Source of the DNA: Laburnicola sp. R22_1
Taxonomy: Eukaryota > Ascomycota > Dothideomycetes > Pleosporales > Didymosphaeriaceae
Reading direction: 5' to 3'
Length of the DNA stretch: 64,000 bases
NCBI GenBank assembly: GCA_014281115.1
Contig: JACONQ010000010.1
Coordinates: forward strand, 186,001 to 250,000
In this document: positions 56,574 to 64,000 of the stretch, piece by piece
Numbering within the stretch: position 1 is the stretch's first letter
Layout of the letters: every line of letters begins with the position of its first letter
The notes under the pieces: model-generated
What the model saw: only the letters and a program-made list of their open reading frames with translations
What the model was told of the DNA's origin: nothing
Databases searched by the model: none
Translations under genes and position numbers: made by a program

Positions 56574-58190
56574 TCATCGGTGCTCCCGCATCTGTCCTGT
56601 AGCTGGCGCCCAATTCCTTTGCTCGTAGCGACTGTGTTCTGATGCGAAGGGGTCGTGCAACTGTGGCCGCTGACCGGCGAAATGCTGATGGGTCTGTTCC
56701 CGAATCTCGAATGTCTGCGTCGGTACCTGTTGTTCTGCTCGATTCGGATTCATGCCGTTGGACGGGGCATTCTCCGAGGGGAATGTCGAGGTTGGGTAGC
56801 CTGAAGGTGGATGTCCGGTGCCGTTCAGTGGGGCGGCTGTTTGTCCAGGTGGGGGGTGGTAGGTGCTGGTTCTTCTCCGAACATTTCTTTCAGGCTCTAG
56901 GGCCTCGTCATCATACGTGGAGTAGGGAGATCCTGTAGAGCCGCCACCTGTGGAAGAGGCAGCATTCGAAGGGGCGGCCGACAACCGCCTTAGACGAGGC
57001 GAAGGGGGCCTTGCATAATGACGCTCGGCGCCTGGTTGCTGATATACAATTGACTTGAAATAATCCCGCTCACTCCGGTAGAATTCCACGTCTTCGAGAT
57101 AGTCGCGCAATTGCTGTTCCAAGCGGGCAATGCTGTGGGTTGCTTCCTTCTCCTTCTCTTTCCGTCGCGCTCGGAACCGCGCTGAGGCACCCGCGTTACG
57201 CTTTCTTTTCTCATCAGCAACCTTGGAAGCAGCCTGAACGTCAACGGGAATCTGGACATGGTGTCCCTGTTGACTCTTGATAGTCATGATTTGGATGCTG
57301 CTCTGACCCGAGGGTGCCATAGAGATCCGACCGCGTTCCGTGTCCATCGCCATCATATTATGTTGCGCTTCTGCTACCAGCCCACTATTCGGAGCTGATA
57401 TATAATGCCCTTGTTGGCTGGCAGCCTCGAGCTGGCTCGATGCTACCGATGCTGGTTGACTGTAAGGAGAGAAACCTGCGATAGGACTGGCACTCCCAGA
57501 CTGCGGAAACCCCGCACTTTGTCGCCGAAGCTCATTGCGGACCATGGTTGGAGGAGGCGTTGGTGCCGTGGAGAAGTAGACTGGGCGCGGGCCCATAGGA
57601 GGTGTGGGCAAAGCAGGTTGCGACGCAACCGAATCAACACCCATGGCGCGACCGCTAGGAGACAAGAATGGGGACTGGTGGGCGTCGATTGTGCCAGTTG
57701 GAGGGTTCAGGACACTTAGGCTTTGGGTGCGGTGTACAGTAGGCGATGAAGGACCTCTTGCTCGCGGGGGGCGCGGTGGACGGAATTGCCTGGCGGGCAT
57801 CATATCGCCTTGGGTTGAATCCACACTTGTGGGACGACTGATGGGTGGCAGGTTCGGGTGTGGTGAGTTCTCGATTGGCGAAGGGAGTTCCATTTGTGAG
57901 ACACTACGTCCTCGATCGCGTTGCTGCTCCAACAAGTCCGCCTGCGGATTCAAGATGGAGTGCATGCCCGCTAGTCCTCCTGGTCGCCGCTCGCCCAAGG
58001 GTGGGGTATTAGACGGCTGACGGAGCGGAGGCAGCGAAAGAGGACCGCTGGGGATTGGATTGTCCCGCTGCAAGGAGTGCACAATCGGATGAGGATGCGA
58101 GGGTGACATTCGAGGGGGCATCTGAGCTAGCTGGCGGGAATCATGCTCTCGGATGGGTGATTGGTTTGCTGCCCCCGTTGGCCTCGACAT
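56574..58190 (-). CDS. bZIP transcription factor
   Basis: From ATG at 58190 (MSRPTGAANQSPIREHDSRQ) the protein has 538 residues. The first 300 are Pro/Ser/Gln-rich disordered activation-type sequence. The bZIP starts near residue 325: basic region EKRKRNAGASARFRARRKEK with the invariant N-x7-R pattern, then a zipper-like helix HSIARLEQQLRDYLEDVEFY and RSERDYFKSIVYQ. The C-terminal 150 residues are again disordered (Pro, Ser, Thr, Gly). The basic region is of the fungal ASARFRxRRK type, known from factors of sulphur and nitrogen regulation; I cannot assign a subtype. The same frame is open, without a stop, upstream to 58865, so a longer N-terminus or a coding leader exon is possible. Confidence 0.85.
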   Translation of the reverse strand: MSRPTGAANQSPIREHDSRQLAQMPPRMSPSHPHPIVHSLQRDNPIPSGPLSLPPLRQPSNTPPLGERRPGGLAGMHSILNPQADLLEQQRDRGRSVSQMELPSPIENSPHPNLPPISRPTSVDSTQGDMMPARQFRPPRPPRARGPSSPTVHRTQSLSVLNPPTGTIDAHQSPFLSPSGRAMGVDSVASQPALPTPPMGPRPVYFSTAPTPPPTMVRNELRRQSAGFPQSGSASPIAGFSPYSQPASVASSQLEAASQQGHYISAPNSGLVAEAQHNMMAMDTERGRISMAPSGQSSIQIMTIKSQQGHHVQIPVDVQAASKVADEKRKRNAGASARFRARRKEKEKEATHSIARLEQQLRDYLEDVEFYRSERDYFKSIVYQQPGAERHYARPPSPRLRRLSAAPSNAASSTGGGSTGSPYSTYDDEALEPERNVRRRTSTYHPPPGQTAAPLNGTGHPPSGYPTSTFPSENAPSNGMNPNRAEQQVPTQTFEIREQTHQHFAGQRPQLHDPFASEHSRYEQRNWAPATGQMREHR

Positions 58191-60769
58191 GGGGTTCTGT
58201 TCCTCAGAGCCCCTCTGGCCACCAGGGGCCCACCATGAACGGCCTGGGACGGATATAGCGAGCTTGGGAGGCAGCGTGGAGCGATCCAGGTACGAATTCT
58301 GGGGCGTATAGACCGGTGTCAAGGGACGATGACACGGGTGAGGGTAATGAGCGTGAGGGCTCTGCACGACGGGGAGCGTTTGAGCAGCCAGCGTGGATGT
58401 TGTAGATGGTGTCGTCGTTGTGGACAACACCCGAGACTGTGGGACGACACGATGACTCGATCGATGGCGATGAGGCAATCCTCGGAAGACAGTCCAAGGG
58501 CGCAAGGTGGGGCTGCAGTGGTATCTCGGCCGTAACTGCAGGGCCGTGCAAGGCGACTCCGACTTTTGAATGTGCGGTGAGTTGGGTCCTGGGATCAGCG
58601 TCTGGCAGAGGTGCGAGCAAATCACGTTAATAACATGCACCGGGACACATGCCCCTGTCTGGGCCAGCTCCAGCTCCCCGCAGGAAAGCACAACGTGCAT
58701 GGTCATGGCGGACCCAGCTAGTGACAGCAGGACTCTGACATGGGAGTCCTGGGAGGCGCTGGCAGGGGACACACGTCGTACTGCATGGAGCGGCACCCCT
58801 GCGCGGAAGGCGGGAGTGGGCAAGACCAAGACGCGGACGGCGTGGGCCTTTGGGCCCGGACGCAAGCGCAGTGCGACGGAGCGGCGGATGTGGTGCGGTG
58901 CGGTGCGGTGCGGTGCGGCGGTACATGATTGTGAAGGCGGCTATTGGCGGCCTCGGTACTGCGTCTCCAGGTGGGCAAGGGTGGCGGCGCACCGCGACGC
59001 CTGGAGCCAGAGCATGGGATGGGAGAGGGAGCGTGCGTGTCAGCATGCCTCGCCTGGATGCCGTCTTCGGGCCCACGTTGACTCACAGTCTCACACAACC
59101 GCAGTCGTCGAGCTCCGGTCGGGCAGCACCGCGCCCGAGCCAATCGCCCGCAGGAGAAGCTGTCTGGCGGCGATGCACACCCACACCGGGCCATTCACCA
59201 TGGACGATTCCGTGGCGGCAGCGCGGTTGCCATCAGTCAGGCGGAGCCAGGCGTCAGTCGGTCAGGCCCCCGGCGTGTGCACGCACGCATGCATACAGAC
59301 AACGACTCTAGCCACGGACGGGACCGCACTGTGCGACGGCGAGGTGGAGCGGGGAGAGGCTGCTGGCGAGGGTGTGAGTGGTGCATGGTGAGTGGTGAGC
59401 GGTGAGTGGTGCGGCGTGGAGGGTGCGTCGGTGAGGCCTGCAGCCATTTTCTTCGTGCGCGGTGCATCATGGCGCCTTCCGCCTCCCACGCGGCCGTGGG
59501 GTCGTGGTTCCTTCCCCCTCTGGCCGTGCTGCTACCTAGTACAATCTACGCGCAGCACGCATCCACTGTCCAGTGTCGTCCATGATCCATCCTCGCCACC
59601 ATCCCCGACAGCGCTACCCTCTTTCTTTTGCATCATTGCCCATGTACCTAGGCCCCGTGCAGCGCGGACGCTGCTGATCCGTCCATGGCTGCGCTGCCCC
59701 GCAGGACCTGGCGCTGGTGTCCGCAACCCTGCCGCATGGCCTGCGACATCATGTGCCCGGCCCTTCACCACAACAGCGAGCCATGCGGCGCCGCCATTGG
59801 CCTGCAGGCGCACGTGGAGGCTGCACATCACGCTCCTGTGCATCCTCGCCTTCGTTCCGACCCACTCCAACGTGCCTGCGGCACCAGCTGTCCAGTGTAC
59901 TGACGGCCGCATCGCGACACGAGCGGAACGCCTTGGCCCGCATCTATCCAACAGTCGCCGCGACGCAGACTGCCATGACCATCATTCATCCCAGACATTC
60001 TACCACACCGGGCCAGCCGTCGTCGTTGTCGCAGGCTCGCAGCCATCGTGTTGGTACGTCATAGCGCGGTCCAGCACCATGGATGAATCATGATGGTGGC
60101 CTGCGCCGTCGCTGCATCGGGATCGCTTCGCCGTTTTGGCGGTTAGTCGTCGAAGCTTTCGGTGCCAAAACTAGGAACCTCTCCACCAGTTTCTCCGACG
60201 CCAATCTGCCGGGTCCGCCCAAGCTTGAGGGAATTTCAGGAGGCGTTTGTCCGTGCCCCGTCACGCGTGCTTCCCACTCTGGCCAGCCGCGAGAAGCGTC
60301 TTTGCCATCCCCGTCAGCCAACAGGAACCTCCAAACGAGATGAACACTGAGCAGTCTTCCTTGCACCCCCTTTTCTTACTCAACTTTCCGTGCACAATGC
60401 AGGGTCTCTGTGCATGCCGACTCGAGATGGTTGCATCGGCACTTCTCCGATCTCTCGAGTGCCGAGACCAATTGCAGTTGGGTGGGTGAGAAGGAACAGA
60501 TGGTCAACTTTCACTATCTACCCATGTACGCCATCGATCATGTTGCTCCCAACCTTGGAACAGGGCAAGCCATGTGAGCTACAGGAAATGCCTTCAAATA
60601 TTGCCTCGAGCCTCTGTACAATGCCTTGCATACTGCTTATCCTGGCACGACGGCAGCGGTTAGCTGCACGACAGAGACTCCGTACATACCTGGCCCTACC
60701 TTGAACCAGGCAAGAATAACACATTAAGTTATGAACCCGGTTGCGCCAATGTCCATTCTCTTCACCATT
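58191..60769. other. GC-rich leader/promoter region of the bZIP gene
   Basis: About 2.6 kb without a supportable gene. The frame of the bZIP stays open to 58865 in Pro/Ser/His-rich sequence. A (GGTGC)n run lies at 58893-58917 and GTGAGTGGTGAGCGGTGAGTG at 59389-59410. Long regulatory leaders are common for fungal bZIP genes. Confidence 0.45.
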
Positions 60770-61749
60770 GTGGACGCGAGCAGTCGTTTATTATTAAAAC
60801 CGCGGACAGTTATTATTAAACATGTCAAGGCTGCCATGGCTAATTTTCGAAATTTACTTTTTGCGATTGGCCGGATTGTTTTTACAAGACCCAATCAATA
60901 ATAGCGCCGGAGAATGGCTCCTTGCTCGGCCCACTAAAGGTAAATCGTGATTTACCCGGGCGGCGAAGTGCACAAGATCACTCCTAGCGTCGAATGCCCA
61001 CGGTACTTGCCCAGGATCTACGTTGTGGGACCTAGTCATTTCTCACAGGGCAACCTGTCGGGGGAGACCCATCGCCCGGGGCTGTTGCCTATACCCACTA
61101 ACTTACGACTGCTAAGGCAACAGAGCTAAGGCAACAGAGTTAACTAAGGCAACTAAGGCAACAAAGTTAAAAGCCCTTAGTAAAATAGTTAATTAAGTAC
61201 TAATTACAATAGCTTTTAAGTAGCTCCTACTTAGTAACTATAATAAAGTTAACTATAGTATAGTAACTAAGGTTATTAACTATATTATTAAGACACATAT
61301 TTTCTTTCGTAAAGTTTTTAAATACTTTCGTAATTACTATTTTTAACTTAATAAATTTAACCTAGGTATAGAAAAAAGTTAGTAATAATATATTCTATTA
61401 GTAGCCCGAATAGATTAGTCCACTAGATAGTTTTTGCTAAGACCACAACACTTTACTATAAATTATAATAACTTAACAATATAACGCGTTATTATCTAAT
61501 TAAGAAGATAGAATTAAGCTTACCCTTTATGCCTATTAGAATAAGCAAATTTTAAGCCTATAATGCACTACTATAGTATATAATATCCTAAAGTCTACAC
61601 TAAGTAATTAAATTAATAGAATTACTGCCTAAGTAGATATATAATTAGGTATAGCAAAGCTTACTATAACTAAAAAGCAGACGCTTATATAGTATATTCT
61701 TAATCTAGATTTATAAGAATTTATACTCTAGCTAAGTAAGGTAGAAGAT
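60770..61749. other. AT-rich transition with an 18-bp-type tandem
   Basis: The base composition drops sharply at about 61110. A short tandem of CTAAGGCAACAGAGTTAA-like units lies at 61110-61170. The remainder up to 61749 may include the degenerate N-terminus of the following transposase. Confidence 0.5.
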
Positions 61750-63170
61750 ATGGCTAATAAACTACTAGCTGCGCGGCATAGAGACCCTATAGAATAATAC
61801 TAGACTTAGCGCTTTATAAAGCGCGTACCTAAGCTTAAAATAGCTTTTAATTAAGTAAAAGACTAATAGAAAATATAATAGAAAGACTTAAAGGTTATAA
61901 ACGTGTAGTTTTGGCTAGTAAAAGATATAAAAGCTAAGCATAGAGTATAGAATAAAGATATTTATAACTTTAATAAGATAGGCTTTTAGATAGAAGTTAT
62001 TAGCTTAATAAAGGTTATAACTAGTTTAGAAAAATATTTTTAACCTATACTTATTTAGCTAGGCAACTATAAGTACATTATAGTAATTTAGAGTATTTAC
62101 GCTACTAGGTATACTACTCTACCCTTTATTATCTATAAAGGGTAAGTCCACATCTTAGCGTAATATAAGAAGACTAGTATCTTCTATAATTAGAAGCTCT
62201 TAGTCTCTAAGACTAGTTAGACTAATAATAAGTTTAGAGTTGTATAGTTAAAGTACTTTAATATATATATAAGGCCGCGTATAGTAGGATTATAAAGGTT
62301 ACTTATTCTAGATAGCTATAAGAGCTACTACTTTTAGAATTTTAAGAATTATTACCTAAAACAAAAAATCCTAACACTTTATATGCTAGCGTACTTATTT
62401 TATATTCTCTAGCTACTTAATATAGTCTATTTTGCGCTGCTAAAGCTAAAGTACTTCTAGCGCGTGTAGAACTTAGCGTGCTAACGCGTCTTTTATATTA
62501 ATAAAGAGGGCTTCCTACTAGTCTTTTATAATATGTTTTTTAATATATTTACACTAAAAAACTATAAAAAAGCCTTTAAGGCCTCTAGACTTATTCCTTT
62601 AAATATATTAGTAGTAGTAGATTGCCTTAATATACGTATTTACACTCTACCTTAGAGTACTCTACTAAATACACTATAGTAAGCTAGGATCTTAAGTAAT
62701 ACTCTTAAGTTTAGATTCTAGTTAAAGGTTGTATATAACTCTTTTATTTAGTCTCTACCTAATACTAAATTAAGCTACTTATAGCTTATAAAAGGTGCTA
62801 AACTTATACTCTACTATAGTATACTTTAAGAGACCTATATTAAGAAACTTAAGAAGCAAATTAAGGTTTTAACAAAGTAAAAAACGTGTAAAAGAAAGCG
62901 TATTTAGAAAGGTAAAATGCTAGGCTTTGCTTAGAAAGCAGATTTAGGGGTAGAAAGCCCTTCTATTAAAGTAAAGTTGTTAAAAAGGGCATAAGGTAGT
63001 AGTAAGAGAGAGGCAGGTTCCTTAATATAATGCCGCTATAGAAAGTGTAGAGAGCCTAGGCATAACGCAAGAACCTATTAGATAAATAAAGAGATAGAGA
63101 AGGAGTTTAATGTTATTCTTAGTAGCTTATTTTTAAATAGTGTTAATAGTAAATTAGAGTAATTTTATTA
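61750..63170 (+). pseudogene. Fot1/pogo transposase, heavily RIP-mutated
   Basis: Reading one frame from 61750 through many TAG/TAA codons gives a recognisable pogo-type transposase: MANKLLAARHRDPIE, RFIKRVPKLKIAFN, YNFNKIGF, PFIIYKG, LLILDSYKSYYF, VYFALLKLKYF and RVFYINKEGFL with FNIFTLKNYKKAFKASRLIP. Stops lie where Gln or Trp is expected. The first catalytic Asp (NFDExGF) is Asn and the following Glu is Lys, again C/G-to-T/A changes. It is a different, far more AT-shifted copy than the one nested at 11506-13621. The C-terminal part after about 62640 is poorly alignable. Confidence 0.8.
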
Positions 63171-64000
63171 TAGGTTACTATAAGGCTAAAAATAATAGAT
63201 TAACTTTATCTTGCAATAGTATGCACTTAGTAACTAAAAATAAAATAAAGTACTACTTAAAATATAGTATACTTTACTATAAATTATAATAAGTATACTA
63301 TATATTGCCTGCGTATAGTATAGTAGATAATATAGTATATATTATAGGGAGTCTTATTATAAGTTTATACTACTAAGAAAGACTTCTTAGCTTTACATAG
63401 CTACTATAGCTGCGTAAAGAGGCTATATAATATAAAAAGTAGATTAAATAGTAACTTAGTATATTATAAGTTATAGTAGGTTATTATAAGTTACTATAAA
63501 GTAATATTGGTGGTGTTCTATAATAAGTTATAAGAGACCTCGAAGTTGCCAAGAAAAACTATCTGACGGACTAATCTGTCTAGGCTACTAATAGAATATG
63601 TTAATAGTATTAGCAAATATAATTTAGCTTTAAGAAAAGATAGTTAGAGCTTATATACTAGTATGTGTACTATTAAATAACTATCTAGAAATAAAATAAT
63701 AAAGGCTTTTATCTTAAATAATATAATAAAAAAGTAGAGTCCTTTACATAGTAAGTAAAAAGAATATAAAAAGATAATATACTAGTATAGTTATTTTCTT
63801 TTATACTATATAGTTTGTTTTATAACTAAGGAGTTTCTAATAAAAATATTATAATAATAGTAGTTATTTCTTCTACTATTTTATATTAAACATCTTCGTC
63901 GTGTAGAAATTCTAACTAAGGTTAAGTTCGCACTATACACAGAGAGGAGTAAAATAGAAGGCACTAAAACTTAGTATCTAGCATATAGTGGCTACTATTT
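63171..64000. other. AT-rich RIP-type DNA
   Basis: Tracts rich in TA and TTATAA with no frame; contains the inverted R1 copy at 63660-63775 (GGCTTTTATCTTAAATAATA). Confidence 0.6.
63660..63775 (-). repeat. Dispersed repeat family R1, inverted AT-shifted copy
   Basis: Closely matches 55005-55110 (AAATAATAAAGGCTTTTATC, then TTAAATAATATAATAAAAAA), i.e. the reverse complement of the 46861 copy with C-to-T type changes. Confidence 0.7.

Noticed and set aside
59392..60093. 233-codon open frame upstream of the bZIP gene
   Set aside because: GC-rich region yields long chance frames in several phases; His/Cys-rich sequence without motifs.

Overview
The window is nuclear DNA of a filamentous ascomycete (Pezizomycotina), most likely a Dothideomycete. 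The evidence is short introns of about 48-110 bp with GTAAGT/GTATGT-type donors and CTAAC/CTGAC branch motifs. The families present are also typical: Zn2Cys6 factor, HET, NACHT-NLR, Clr5, Dsc4, secreted intradiol dioxygenase, GT90. Transposase copies carry many TAG/TAA stops at former Gln/Trp codons in AT-shifted DNA, which looks like repeat-induced point mutation (RIP). No bacterial operons, CRISPR arrays, rRNA genes or intact tRNA genes were seen.

Layout. 0-7.7 kb holds an acidic gene 3' end, three conserved-looking but unrecognised basic/disordered proteins, and an ER-lumenal FKBP-type prolyl isomerase ending in KDEL. 7.8-8.65 kb is a degenerate tandem array of about nine hairpin-bearing units. 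9.9-16.0 kb is a Zn2Cys6 transcription-factor pseudogene split by a 5.2-kb hAT transposon (8-bp target duplication GTCAAGAA), which itself contains a 2.1-kb Fot1/pogo transposon. 17.4-19.9 kb has two more unrecognised basic proteins. 20.9-28 kb is an ordinary gene block: secreted intradiol dioxygenase (with a frameshift), F-box protein, DUF1769 protein and homoisocitrate dehydrogenase (LYS12).

28.6-30.1 kb is degenerate repeat DNA hosting a 515-bp hAT MITE. 30.3-34.5 kb carries a convergent NACHT-NLR / HET pair, a candidate allorecognition or incompatibility module. 34.5-37.4 kb is repeat-rich (a 160-bp MITE with perfect 40-bp arms, a short retroposon-like insert, a 9-bp minisatellite). 37.4-38.9 kb is a GT90/CAP10-like glycosyltransferase. 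40-47.6 kb holds three unrelated-looking RING proteins interleaved with a Clr5-domain gene ending in kinase and TPR fragments. 48.1-50.1 kb is a divergent pair, respiratory supercomplex factor Rcf1 and Dsc4-like DUF1746 protein. 50.1-56.5 kb has no gene I can support. 56.6-58.2 kb is a bZIP transcription factor with a long GC-rich leader. From 60.8 kb to the end the DNA is strongly AT-rich and contains a heavily mutated pogo transposase.

Housekeeping functions (lysine biosynthesis, respiratory chain, ER folding, Dsc ubiquitin ligase) thus alternate with fast-evolving modules (NLR/HET, RING, Clr5) and mobile DNA. Three non-autonomous elements have matching 8-bp or TA target duplications. A short (about 75-bp) sequence recurs three times, twice flanked by 12-bp direct repeats, and looks like a retroposed element I cannot name. 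All functional names come from motif recognition by eye; no database search was possible.
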